DNA from: Sesamum alatum
Taxonomy: Eukaryota > Streptophyta > Magnoliopsida > Lamiales > Pedaliaceae
NCBI GenBank assembly: GCA_034509735.1
Contig: JACGWO010000005.1
Span: 34,440,479-34,504,478 of the forward strand
Reading direction: 5' to 3'
Length of the DNA stretch: 64,000 bases
The stretch's first letter is position 1, and each line of letters starts with the position of its first letter. This document shows positions 36,101-48,623 of the stretch, piece after piece. The translations under genes were made by a program, and so were the position numbers. Below the pieces are notes generated by a model that worked only from the letters and a program-made list of their open reading frames with translations, had not been told where the DNA came from and made no database searches.

Positions 36101-39100
36101 TATGGTGTGAGGCTTCATGCTTTAGGAATTTTCGTGAAATTTTACCCATCAATTTGTCTGGGATTTATAGTATAGTATCTTGCTCTCTGGTGTTCCCTGG
36201 TTTTCCTATTTCAGTGTGCCAGTCTGGAAACTTTCATCTTGTTTAAAGACATATAAGTTACTGTTATCTTTTCTGTCTAATTCTCTTCTTAGCTCCCTTG
36301 TCCCTAAGAGTTATTGTCTCCATATCTCAGTCGATTCCATTGCCTTCTCTTGGAAGTTATTCCGGTTAAGCTTTGATATTAAGGTTGTTAAAAATATTTG
36401 GAAGTGTGGCAAATTTGTAGTTGTTTTGAACTCATTTCGAGACCCTAAATTGGGTTCTCTTAGGTGCATGGATGGTTGATGGAGCAAGTGGATTATCGAT
36501 TGCTTAATCTCTTCTTAATTGATGCAATTCCTGGAATTGATCTTTTTAACAGATTTTTAATTTATGATAAGAGAGTTGAGGAGTTTTTGAGTGGGAGTAG
36601 CTGAGGTTCTGTCTCTTGTATTTGGGTTCCAGATAGCACCATTCATTTTTTGCTGGTGAGATTTGGTTTGAGAATTTTATCTGAAATTCTGAATAGAATA
36701 TCTTGGTGCATGGATGAGTGATGGCTCAGGTGGATTGCTGGTTGTTTAAGCTCTTCATTTTATAGAGCCGTTTAGTTTTGAGCTGTGTAGATGAGGTTTT
36801 GCCTCTTGTATTAAGCTGGCCAATAGCCTATTCGATTTCTTTCTGATCACAATATTTGGTTTAAGAATTTTATTTAAATGTTATGTCATTCCTTCAAGTA
36901 TTTGAATCCTTCAGAGGTTTGATAATTGAGATGTTAAAAAACTGTATATGGTTTTAGATATAACTAATAAAAAGAATCTCATATCTTGCATTCTTGATTA
37001 GGTGTGCTGTTAAAGAGCCTCTCAAGTATCATGAAATATTATGTTTCTAAGTCACAGAGATGAATGTCAGAATTAGGACACATCTACTGTTGAACTTAAT
37101 GTTGAACTTTGCAACTGTCTAGTTTGAGAAAAGCTTCTCATTTGCAATTCATCATTTTCTTCTTTTTTAATTTGTGAGCTGGATTTCTTGTTTTAGACCT
37201 TGAATTTCTATACTGTCTTACTCCAAAAATTTTCTTACAGTGGTTTGTTTGCCTTATCTATGTACAGTACAAATTTTTTGTTGATGGTGAATGGAGGCAT
37301 GATGAGCATCAACCTTTTGTAAGCGGAAATTATGGAGTAGTGAACACTATTTACTTACCCAGGGAACCTGATACAATTCCTGCAGTTTTCAACACTGAGA
37401 TTGCTGGTAGATCTAACATGGATGTAGACAGTGATCCTTTTCTGCCGGTTTGATTCTTCCTCTTGTGCTTAGCATATATACTTTAGGTTATGTTCTTTAA
37501 TTTTAGCCTTCCTCTGGTTCTATGTTGTTTTAAAAATCATGTCCTGTGAGTGTGCTTTTTCAATTACCTCTTTCCCCTTCTTTTCACTTTTCTGTGTTTA
37601 ATATCCTAGCTTAACAGCATATGGACCAATAGTACTTAAGAAGCACTATGGCTCTGTTGAATCTGATTGTTACTTAATTAGTTTGAAGAGAGTGCATCAT
37701 CATTGTACTCTAATTGTGACATATATGACTGGCTTGTGTTCTATTTCTGCAAACATCACATGTTTAGATGAACCTTGCAGGAGGCCATTTCAAGTACATC
37801 ACAGGCTGAAATAGAGCTATCTCGAAATCGTGTATCTGTATTTTTGTCCTCACATACTGTGTATGAGTTGCTTCCTGAGTCTGGCAAGGTGTTCATTCTC
37901 TACTTGTCTCTATTATGATTATAACCAGTAATATGTCTAGCATTAGGGGACTTGCTGAGAGATTCGCAAGTGATTTCCTTTGTAATCTGTTTTCAGAAAT
38001 AGAAAAAAAAAAAAAAAAAAAAAAGAAAAAGGGAAAAGCTTTTGTAGCTAAAACTAAACCTCCTGTGACAGGTGATTGCCTTGGATATAAAGTTACCAGT
38101 CAAACAAGCATTTCACATTCTTTATGAACAGGTAAATGTGCTTTCTCGTGTACGGAGTTTCATTGTCTTTTAAGCCTCTTTTGGAAGAAGTTCTTTTTCT
38201 ATTTCTTTAATAAGAAATTGCATGTCACGCCAAAGCCAAACATGTAATCTAACTTTGGTCTATAAGAACTTGAGATCATGTGAATGGAGGTATATGTTCG
38301 TGAAACATTGAAAGAGAGGAATATATGCTCATCTACCTGGCGATGGTGCAGATTTTCGTGGACATTTATAATTCTGGAGTTCTTTGTGTCTTATCTTCCG
38401 AAGAGAAGACAAGAGTAGGCTAAAGAAATTTGGGATAAGAGCTAGTATGCATATTTCGTATTGCTTTCTCCTCATTTTGATATTCTCGGTCATTATTTTG
38501 TTTCCACATGGTACTGACCTTTCCTTTTTGAAGACTTAAATCATTGAAGTTCTACCTTCCCATGTGCCCTTGACTAAATGGGAAGTTATCTATAAATGCT
38601 GATTCCAACTCATAATTGATCCCATTGACTGCAAATTAATTTTACTTTTCTTTTCTTGTTTCTGGAGGAACTCTATCAACTAGGACTAGTTTGCTTTGAT
38701 TTGTCTATATGTGACCCAAGCAGGTTCAGGTGCCTGAAGAGCATACTTACCAAGTGATTCCTTAATTGCCTTTACCAAGAAGGGTTTTCTGGGATAAAAA
38801 TGATGTAAAAGTGTATGATATGGGCTAGGCATTCTGCATCTTGAGCAACTAAGTTTAACAAGAGAACAAGAGATTGAGGGTAGTATGTATTTGAGCTGAA
38901 GTCCGGTGATGGAGTGGACTAGGTTGTTTTGGTGAGCATAATGCATGTATATCTGGTTTAGTTCTTCACACTCACTCGGGTGCACAGAAATGGATCCAGC
39001 TTATGTTCACAGATATACAGACTTGGGGATATGTTCCTCAGTACTATGCCTGTATTTTGATGACCTAAACGCCCTAGCCTGCTTCGTGATGACAAGAACG

Positions 39101-42100
39101 TTGTTGTCATTGTCCTGTGAATCTTGATGGCTGCTCTGGTGGTGAAAAATCCTGGAAGTTTTAATGGGCGACAGGTTTGGAAATCATAGTTAAATAGGCA
39201 TCAATCCTGCTGCTCTATGTCTACAATGATTTTATCATAGATGAGAATATCCAAAAAGTAAGGGAAAAGAAAGTGTTGATCATCGTGAACATCAGCTATC
39301 AGTTGGCAATGTGAAGATGAAAATCTCTTGTAGACTGAGAAGCAAGACAACATTGTAATCAGTCTTTGCTCCCTTACATTTTCTTATTCTTAACCTGTGG
39401 TCCATTATGAAAGTGGTAGAGAAGTCCAATCAATGGCAGAAAGCCAATGAAGGCCATTAGTATCTGGTAGGTAGACCTGTACAACTCAAATTAGCTGACA
39501 TATGATTTTACATGCTGAGATGTGTATCCTGTTTGGTGCTTTTCAGTTGTGGGTCAACGCCACTGCTTTTTACTTATATTACCTAAAACCTTGGTTCCAG
39601 CTCCAGTGATAGAAACTATGAACATTTTGTGTTGAAGTTTTGGTGGATTGGCTCTGTGGTCAGGAATACTGTTTTTTGGTCTTCTTCCATTTAAGAGGTC
39701 ATGAAATGATGAAACTACTGCATCTATACTATTTAGACTTGAAAAAGGCCCAGATAAACTATTTTGATATCAGAGTTTTGGTCTGTCAACACACAACTTT
39801 TAGGCTATCCCGCTAAGCCACTTCGCTATTGCCCTCTTCATTATGTATATTTCTCAAAGTGTGCAACTGGTTCCTCTCTCTCTCTCTCTCTCTCTCTTTT
39901 TGGCAATCAAATTATCTTTTCTGGTTGTTCAAACTATCGTTAATTTTTACTTATTATGAATTTAGGTAAACATATAAAATCATATTATCAAATGATCACA
40001 TAAATGATTTTTTTAGTAAAAGTAAAATAGTTTGTATGCTCATTGAGTGTACCCAATCCTCTAGTTATTTTTATTGTACTGGTGCCAGGGTCTTATACTG
40101 TCGGTAGGGGCAACATTGCTAACTTATTGCAACCAAGTTGTAACTTACCCCATGCACGACACACATGTACACACTTACATATGAGATGTCTAGTAGATTT
40201 AAAACATTTTCATTGGTTGCAGAGACCTTTTCTTTCCTTTCTCTTGCCATTATTCCTCTTCCATCTATTCTCCTGAAATCATATTTCACGTTCTATTCAA
40301 TTCTTGCTTCTGCTTACCAGGCCAAGATATGATCTTATTTGGCAAAGCTGTTTGCAGGGAATACCAGTTGCTCCTTTGTGGGACTTCTGCAAGGGTCAGT
40401 TTGTTGGAATTCTTAGTGCATCAGATTTCATTTTGATACTTAGAGAGGTATATTGAACTCTATTGTTTTTTCAGATTGTTTGTTGAAATTAAGGAGACAA
40501 CTTTATTGGGATGAAGCTGTCAGATAACTTGTTGAAGTGATTGCTTGTTTATACTCATTGATTTTTCTTATTTTCTTCCGATCCATATTGAGGCTAACAT
40601 TTCTACTTGGTGTTGACGTTATGCATTTTTGGATTAGTATATGAATGCTTTCTTATTCAGAAAAATCATAGTTATGCTATAAATTGTCCGTTCTTGGATT
40701 ACTTATTGATTTCTGGTTCTTTTGAATTCAAGTGTGGATTTATTAGAGATTTATAATCAGACGAGTTAACATGCTGTTGCTTCATCAGACTGCTTGAAGA
40801 TGGGGTATGAAGAGATTTTATATGATTGTCTATGACTCTATGCTTGTTATGAATACGGGAGAAGGTTCCAATTATTTCTGTGGAAAATGGAGTAACGCAA
40901 AATGCATGCCTTGCTTGATAAGGAAGGAAGATTACGAGGGAGTTGAAGTTGAGGTGGTAGAAGGGGTTGGAAACCTCCTTTGATTATACTTCTTACCTCG
41001 CTTCCTGCCGAATTTGTGGGGGTTGAAAGACAATTATTCGGTTTTGCTTGTTAACCTCGACAGAATTCTTAACTAAAATGAAAAAGGATTTTGATTATTT
41101 ATGAAACTGGAAAAAATCTCTTTTTTTCTTTACCCCTTATATTCTATGGCAAGCCTTTCTTCCTCTTTCCACTGCTCCTATTACCAGTTAAGAGACTGAT
41201 AAGAAGTTAGAGGTTGTCCATGGGAACTGTATCATGGCCTACAAAGTTTTCTTTTCTTCTCTTTTTCCGAATCTTCAGTGGAGAGTTGAGTGTGGGACTT
41301 GCAACTTATGATGTGTTGCTATTGCCGTGCATCTGTTTGTTTTGTTTGCTTTTTGTTTTTCTCCCCCTTCTCTCCTGCTGTGGTCATGCTTGAAGAACTA
41401 AGGCATTATATCCAATTGTTCAATTCCAGCTTGGGAATCATGGATCTAACTTGACAGAGGAAGAACTTGAGACACATACTGTATCTGCCTGGAAGGAGGG
41501 GAAAGCACATCTCAACAGACATAGTGCTGGAAATTTGAGATCACATTCGAGGCATCTTGTCCAGGTAAACAACTTATGGGCACTTACAAATGTCCTTAAC
41601 ATGATTTGCTGGTCTATGATCTCAATGTCTTTCCTGTGTGTTTCCATCTTGTTATACAGACATTTCAATTGCTTGCCATACTTAATGGCGGCTGCACGCA
41701 TACATATGAGGGATTTGTGGATACTGAAAATAGGAAGCAAGAGCCTGTGAATCCTAGTTTTTCGCTGTCATGATGTTAATGATTGCTTTAAAACTCTTAG
41801 ATAAATGCCGCAGTTTGTTTACCGAGGCATGCTTTGAAAGATGGCTGCATTAGTTGTGAAACAGTTTTATAATAGGAGTAAGAAATTGTATATCAAACAT
41901 AGCATAAGAATTTAGTATAATGAAGACTGATCTTGGAATATCCTTTGCTCACACATTTGCTTTCACTCTTTTGAATAAGCACTCTCATATTTCAAAATAT
42001 CATGTTCTAGTCGAACCAAGGAGTTATTTGAAGTACTATAGTGGGATAAACTTGCTAAAGTAATGGAGTAGCAGCTGTAGATGAATCCGCATGTCATCCT

Positions 42101-45100
42101 TCTTGTCCTTCACTCTCCTTCATTGCCTGATGCTTTAATAAATTAAACCTCTTCTTAGTTAATCGTGGGGTCATTTTCTGGTTAGACATGCATACATGCA
42201 TACACAATCACATACATATATGCATGTAGGTTAAAGTTATGAGTTATGAGAATTTGTACAAGTTTGACAAACAGAATTTCATCCACTTCATCTATTTTTA
42301 TTGACTGAATCAAACCAAAAAATTGGAAAGCCTGAATTCGAATTATCTGGAATTCCTTTTTACCTAGAATGACCATTTCCTGTGTCAAATTGGACATTAA
42401 TGTTCACTATTTAGCTGAAGGGATGGCAAGGTTATATGTCTGTAACAAAATGATTATCTTAAACCAACGAGGACAGGGTATATGAGAAGAATTATGGTGA
42501 TTTAGTTTGGCACAAGTCATTTACTACTATTCTCTACCCGCATAAAGAAACTTTCGTCAAAAGATGCCTCTGGTCAGAATAGAGTAGGTTTCTGGAATGT
42601 GCTGGTTTTTTTATTGTTCTAGTTTTTTTCCTGTGAATCTTCTTCTGTTTGTTTATGTTTTCATTTTCAATTTTCCGCGGGAAATTATGTTTTCAATTTT
42701 TTATAGGTTTTCGTGTAAAAATGAGAATATGTTTTGGATTAGTTAATGAGATTGTATTTATGTTGTTAGTGGTGTCAAATCAATATGTTCACTTTAATTA
42801 CTGTTCCAAAAAGTGAAAACTGAAGGAAACATAAACAAACAAACTGGATGATGCATGAAGAGAATTAAAGTCCAATTCATTTCTGATACTTTATGTTGCC
42901 TTGTGCATTTTCTTGGAACCAGTCAAATTTTTTCTTAATTTAACATAATTATCTTCACATTGATGTCCACAAATATAGGCTGGGCCATACGACTCTTTGA
43001 AGGATGTTGCCTTGAAACTTCTGCAGAATAAGGTGTCTACAGTTCCTATAATTCACTCTTCATCACAGGATGGTTCATACCCTCAGCTGCTACACCTGGC
43101 TTCTCTATCTGGAATACTTAAATGTAAGCAATTCCTTTTTGTTGCTTTAAGTACCTTCATTTGACCTTGTGAGTAACACACTCCAAATTTCTAGGCATAT
43201 GCCGGCATTTCAAGCATTCTTCTAGCTCTTTGCCTATCCTTCAGCAACCAATATCTTCATTTCCTTTGGGTACTTGGGTTCCAAAAATTGGGGAATCAGA
43301 TGGAAAACCTATTGCAATGCTCAGACCAAATGCCTCTTTAGGTGCTGCTCTGTCGCTGTTAATTCAAGGTACTATTTTATCCGCTTGGTGCATTTTACGT
43401 ATTTTTTCTCCAATTGGAGTTAAAAGTTTTTAATTTTGTCAACTACAACTTGGTTGTCAGCTTCAATTTCTTCTTATGCATCTGATGCTTTTTCCTGAAA
43501 GTTTTAGGTTGATTTCCCCTTTTCCCAGAAATCCCCTGTTTAATGTACTACTCAATCTTATTTATGGTAGCTTATGATTATTTTTGTTATTACTAAGCTA
43601 GCAAGTTGAATTTCTGAAATAACTGTGTTATTTTCACCCATGATGATACTCTAGTGTTAAGGTGTTTATTCGTCATTATGAAGTCAGAGGTTTAAAAGTA
43701 TCACCTAAATCCCGATTCTGACCCTTTTATGTTACAGCTGATGTCAGCTCCATACCGGTAGTGGATGAGAATGATTCATTGGTGGATGTATATTGTCGAA
43801 GGTTATACTTTATCCTTTTTTGTGGTCCCTGCAGTAAGAGCATATTTGAATTGTTTCACTTTGAGTCTGATTACACCTTTCTTAAGGTTTCTTTGTCATT
43901 TTGTATCATGGCAGCGATATTACTGCTTTGGCAAAAGACAGAGCATATGCACAAGTTCGTCTTGATGACTTGAGTATCCATCAGGTAGTTTCTTTATCTC
44001 ATCAGATGAAGTCATGCTATGTTAGTTCTAACTTTAGCCTAAGTATGTACTCTCAAGGATTACTTTTCACTGCACACTCTTATCCTTCCAGAAAAAAGGT
44101 TTGAGTTTAGGAAATAGAGGAGGTAGGAGTTTTGTGTTTTTGTTAGGGAAGATTTGTTTTCTTTGAGTGTCTTCATGATGATGCTTATCCAAATGGAATA
44201 ACTACGACCGATGCCTACATTTAAAGAAGGCTGTGGTCAAATTCTTGAACCTATGCTAGGAACCAAGAGAGGAAATAAAAGTTTAACTGAGGAGTACGTA
44301 TTACCTTTGTTTGCAATACTGGAATGGATAAAGCAAGTAGAAATTGATGGTGCCTTTACGCATCTAAGGCCAATTATGTACTTAGTGTTCTAATTGGAGG
44401 ATTGGAGTTGGTTCTTTGGACTTTCAAACCTCTAGTTTAACCTTGTCTTGAATTTCAAAAAAAGAAGACAAATGACAGGATAGTGATAACTTCAAAAAGT
44501 CTCTCTTCTCAGGACTTCTGCTTCTCCTGCACTGCTTGTTTACCAAACATCATGGTAATAGGGTTGACGATGCTGGGACAAGTATGCAAATGAAGCATCA
44601 AAACTATACTGTGCTATATATCATGACTAAATTCAATAGCATTTATATTTGGACATTTATTATGCATGCAACTTTTTCTTTATACCTGTTGTGGACTAAT
44701 GTATTGCTCCCTCTGTCCCAAATTCATCAACCTTATTCGCTTTTAGGAAAGAGGGCGCTCTTGGCTTGACTTTGTCCTTTTCCTAAAATGGCCCCCTCAA
44801 AAGTTACCTTCTCGCTTAAAGTAATGATGTGCCACCACTAATTCTCAATTACTTCTTTTGAGGGAAGAATGTAAACATACACCAAATTTCACCTTTTCAG
44901 CTCCGATAGAAATCCTGTGCCAATCAAACTGGACGCTTAAAAATGGGGTAGAGAGAGTATTTGGACTGTAGTTATTTCAGAAGAATGTGACTATTTATGC
45001 AATCTGACGGGGAGAGTTTGTGCATATAGGAATAGATGGGTTAAGTTTTCTCAAAAGCACTAACTAAAATACCTTGTGTAGGTTCCCTTCTTTTCCAGAC

Positions 45101-46604
45101 CTATTATTTATAAATTCTAGTTTATATCCTAATAGTTTCACTTAACAAATAGTTTAACCAAAGGGATTGCTGACCAGAAAAATCAACACCAGTCTGCTTT
45201 TGGTCATTCTACTTGGCTTTAGTTGATGTCATCTTTATTTTGATTCTGGCATTTGGAAATCTTCTGTTGTCAATTAATGTTAAACTGCCCTTGGTCTGGA
45301 GATGTTATTCTATAACATGTATGCCACCTAACAACCTAATATGTTCATTGTTTATATAGGCCCTACAACTGGGACAAGATGTAATCTCTCCCCGTGGCTT
45401 CTTCAATGGACAGAGGTGTCAGATGTGTTTGAGGTCTGATCCTTTGCAGAAAGTAATGGAGCGGCTGTCAAATCCTGGTAATTACTTTTCATCTTTTGCT
45501 TTTTTAATTTTGCATATTTGAACTTTTAACATTTCATCATGCTTAGGAACTTCCAACTGAATTCTTTCTATAGTATTCTGTTACCGAGCAACATTTTGCT
45601 TAGACTGTCATGAGCAGAGGAACTTCTGCCACCGGCCACGTGCACCTTGTTCATCCTTGAGCCACTTCTATGATAGCGAAAGAAGAACATCTAGGCTTCA
45701 TTTGGATGGACGGATTTAGATTTGAACGAGGGATTTGGAGAAAGGATTTCAAATGACTCCATATAAAATGATTTTGAAATCCATCACAATGTTACTAAAA
45801 ATAGCTCAAAATGAGAATTGAAGAATTTCAAATCATTTGACACATGAATTTATCCAAACAAGTATAGTGGATTTATTATTATGAATTTAAAATCCTTTAC
45901 TCATACATCAATCAAACACAACACGAATTCTTTTGTTATAACCAGAGGACTGAGATACACTACATAGTTATATTATGTGAGCAGACTTAGTACCAACTAA
46001 AATATTAGTGGGTGATGATTATATGATGACAAGACAACTTACACGACTCTACATATGGGGAGTGGTTGGGAATGGAGATAGGCTTGCTTGTTACTGACAT
46101 CAATTTTAGCATCAAAGTTCTCCGTCACTTAAGCGTTGTGGTTCTATTTGTGTGCATATGTACCATCACAATGTACACAGGCATGTCTATCTTTGTAATC
46201 ACCAGCATAAGCATGATTTTTCCTGAATGAAGATTCAGTACTTCAACATGCTGATATCCTCAGCAGACTGGTGTTTCAACACATTTGAAGAGTTCCTACA
46301 AATATTTCTCACCACCTCCCACCCTACGCGCCTATGACATGTGTGTGGGTAAAAGTTTGACTTCTTGTCCGTGGTCTGAGATGTTTTTATCTGTTATCTG
46401 CTTTAATTAATTTCTCTAGTACATAAATAATATCAGTTTGTTCTGCGCCAAGATACACTTTTCAAGAGACACTCTCTCTCAAGTAACTGAAGGCATTCCT
46501 GCTCATTTCCAGGGGTCAGAAGAGTTGTAATAGTGGAGGCCGGAAGTAAGCGTGTCGAAGGCATCATTTCACTGAGCGATGTGTTCAGCTTCTTGCTTGG
46601 TTAG
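33150..46604 (+). CDS. SNF4: SNF4/KINbetagamma, regulatory subunit of SnRK1 kinase
   Basis: Exons: 33150-33262, 33363-33450, 37268-37447, 37781-37888, 38072-38131, 40358-40447, 41430-41564, 42979-43123, 43195-43368, 43738-43801, 43915-43984, 45360-45477, 46513-46604. They join in phase to 1,437 bases (478 aa; the Arabidopsis protein is 487). Residues about 18-100 form an AMPK-beta-type glycogen-binding domain (CBM48): [53 protein letters not shown]. Four CBS domains follow from about residue 140 to the end, with [49 protein letters not shown] and [20 protein letters not shown] as landmarks. This beta-gamma fusion is plant-specific and replaces the canonical gamma subunit of the SNF1/AMPK-type complex, which responds to sugar and energy status in cytosol and nucleus. 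The start matches the conserved MFG N-terminus. Intron 2 is 3.8 kb and introns 11 and 12 carry MITEs. Confidence 0.95.
33451..37267 (+). other. Large intron 2 of SNF4
   Basis: This 3.8-kb intron splits the CBM48 domain. It holds an imperfect duplication (36459-36885, listed separately) and otherwise no recognised gene or mobile element. The introns at 38132-40357 and 41565-42978 are also free of recognised elements apart from a CT microsatellite at 39874-39897 and a small palindrome near 42183-42230. Confidence 0.6.
36459..36885. repeat. Imperfect tandem duplication in SNF4 intron 2
   Basis: Both copies begin with 'ggtgcatggatg(g/ag)ttgatgg' (near 36462 and 36709), share 'gctgaggttctgtctcttgtat' / 'agatgaggttttgcctcttgtat', and end in 'atttggttt(g/a)agaattttat'. 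The unit is about 245 bp. It may be an intronic segmental duplication or two copies of an unknown repeat. Confidence 0.6.
37988..38010. repeat. Poly-A tract before SNF4 exon 5
   Basis: A run of about 23 A residues inside intron 4, 60 bases upstream of the exon 5 acceptor. It is not followed by features of a retroposed element. Confidence 0.7.
39874..39897. repeat. (CT)12 microsatellite in SNF4 intron 5
   Basis: An uninterrupted CT dinucleotide run. Confidence 0.85.
44704..44959. mobile_element. Stowaway-like (Tc1/mariner) MITE in SNF4 intron 11
   Basis: The left terminus ctccctctgtccca and the right terminus, inverted, ctctctctacccca match the Stowaway consensus CTCCCTCYGTCCCA. TA dinucleotides flank both ends, the target used by Tc1/mariner elements. 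Length is about 256 bp and there is no coding capacity. It is within 43985-45359 and clear of the splice sites. Confidence 0.75.
45692..45925. mobile_element. MITE (family C) in SNF4 intron 12
   Basis: The left end ttcatttggatggacggat and right end, inverted, gttgtgtttgattgatgta have imperfect inverted similarity. The interior repeats 'gatttcaaatgactcc' and 'gaatttcaaatcattt'. Related to 31965-32200. Length about 235 bp. Confidence 0.55.
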
Positions 46605-48623
46605 GACAAAAAAACAAGTTTGCTCCTTGAAGGGATCCGATGACACACTTCTTGCAAGTGGATCAGGCTCATGCTTCAAAAACCCCCTGTTTCATTCAGG
46701 ATATCCAACAAAATGGAGAAAAAATTATCTGTAAATTAAGAAGATTCACTTTCCTTTTCTCTTTACATTGAATTTAGTGACGCAATCTCCTCCTGGTTAC
46801 AGCCACAAAGTTTCTGTTCCCAACGACCAAATGAGGCAATGGAGAAGAATCTGTTTGTAGCACCTCATGGCTCGTGTTGCAGGTGCAATGTCCATAGAAA
46901 AGTTGTTAGTATATCTCGTTTAGGTAGGTAAACTAACTTGCCAATTTTTGTAGTAGGAACAGCATCAGGACTCAGTATTTCCTGATTAAAGTATGCTCCT
47001 CTAGCATATACAGTTTCATGGTCATCATTATCATCCATCTTTCAAGTTTGATACAATGCTTAGAAATTCAACCTAGTGGCTGTTCAGAATTCCATTCTGA
47101 TTGATAAATGACGGTGCTAGACCTGGAAAGTATTGGCTTTGGAGTTGGGATCATGCCTCTTAGGACTATTTTGGATGTACAATTTTATTCCGGTAGTAAT
47201 ATTTTACTTCAGTTGAAAATTGCAGTCAGATGTTTGTGGCAGTACGGAGTAATTAATGGATTGTAATTCATATTACTGGGAAATTTTGCCGCAGAGTAGA
47301 GTTCTATTACTGTTGATAGGTTGTTCCGGTTGCAGGCTGGAACGCTACTTGGTGGTGGTGTTTGCATGCGATGTTCTGTTCATCCCAGACCTATTGTCGA
47401 TTGCAAAATTGGTGGTGCTTGTGTTCCTAACAATTTGTGCTTTGGAATAGCTTTATTGATTTGATCATGCAATACTAAGCTTTAAAGTTCATAAATTCTG
47501 TACCAAAATTCATACTGAACAAGATTTGATATAAAAAACTGTATGATTGGTTGATGAGTGGAGATGTTAAAAAGGAATGAGAATGAGAAATTTAGAGAAG
47601 AAAATGATAAGGGCAATGGCAGCAAGTGATGTCTCTGACCTTTTAACAATAGAGAAGAAACAAAAAGATGAAGAGTCCGACTTAAAATTTGCAAAGTTGC
47701 AATTTGATTCAAGTGTCAGAATTCTCTTCTAGTCTTATGATCACTTCGATAACTAGGAAATAAATCAAAGTACATGGAACTTAATGCAAAATCACTATGG
47801 TGCCTCAAGTCAAATGGCTAACTTGCATTATCGTGTCAAGAAAACTTTTAATTCAACGTTGTCACTCCAATAGAGTTTCCTCTTAAGTCGTTCAGTGTAC
47901 TTGTTCCTAACAAGCACCCCCATACATGACACTGTGCCTGTACACTAATGTCCATGAAACAAGACATCCTCCTTTCGAGTATGTATCATATTGGCAAGTC
48001 TTCACAAAATCATTGATATCCTCATTTCAATAATCCTTGACTTGAAAATTTTTAGGCAAAGATATTGGACGCATATTTTACGATCACCATCGTAAGTGTG
48101 ACTATGCGCCATAGCCATGTATAGTCTAGGGCCTCATTCCATTCTAATATTTATTATAAAAACAAAGATACAAAACGTCAAATGTTATTGATGTGGGACA
48201 AATAAAATTATTTTACAACGAGATATCAAACGTGCAACCTAACTAGCATCCCACATCCTAATTGGCACGCCTACACTACCCCATCACCAACTTCTTTTAT
48301 CAAAATATATCTGAAATAGTACTAGTGTCTAAAATCCCAAACAATTTTTTAAATGCTTGGCAAATCAAACCAAACTTCCCAAGACTTCACAAGAAAAGTG
48401 TCAAAATACAGCACAAACAAATGTAAATACTATACATACACCACAAAGCAATGATCAAATACACTTAAAACATAGTTAGATGTTCTTAAATCAAGTGACA
48501 ACAAACATCAAAGGAATTATTACATACTTAGGAACACACTTCACTCAATTCATCTGTACTTTTGTATAGAATTTCATGGTCTTCATGTCTGTGTCTCCTC
48601 ATGCCCATGACTTAGTAAAGTTC
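46605..48623. other. Convergent intergenic region between SNF4 and lipoxygenase
   Basis: Holds the 3' UTR and terminator of SNF4 (left) and of the lipoxygenase gene (right). No other gene is seen. Around 48180-48280 there are two 'catcccacatc'/'gatgtgggac' blocks in inverted orientation, possibly old repeat debris. Confidence 0.5.
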
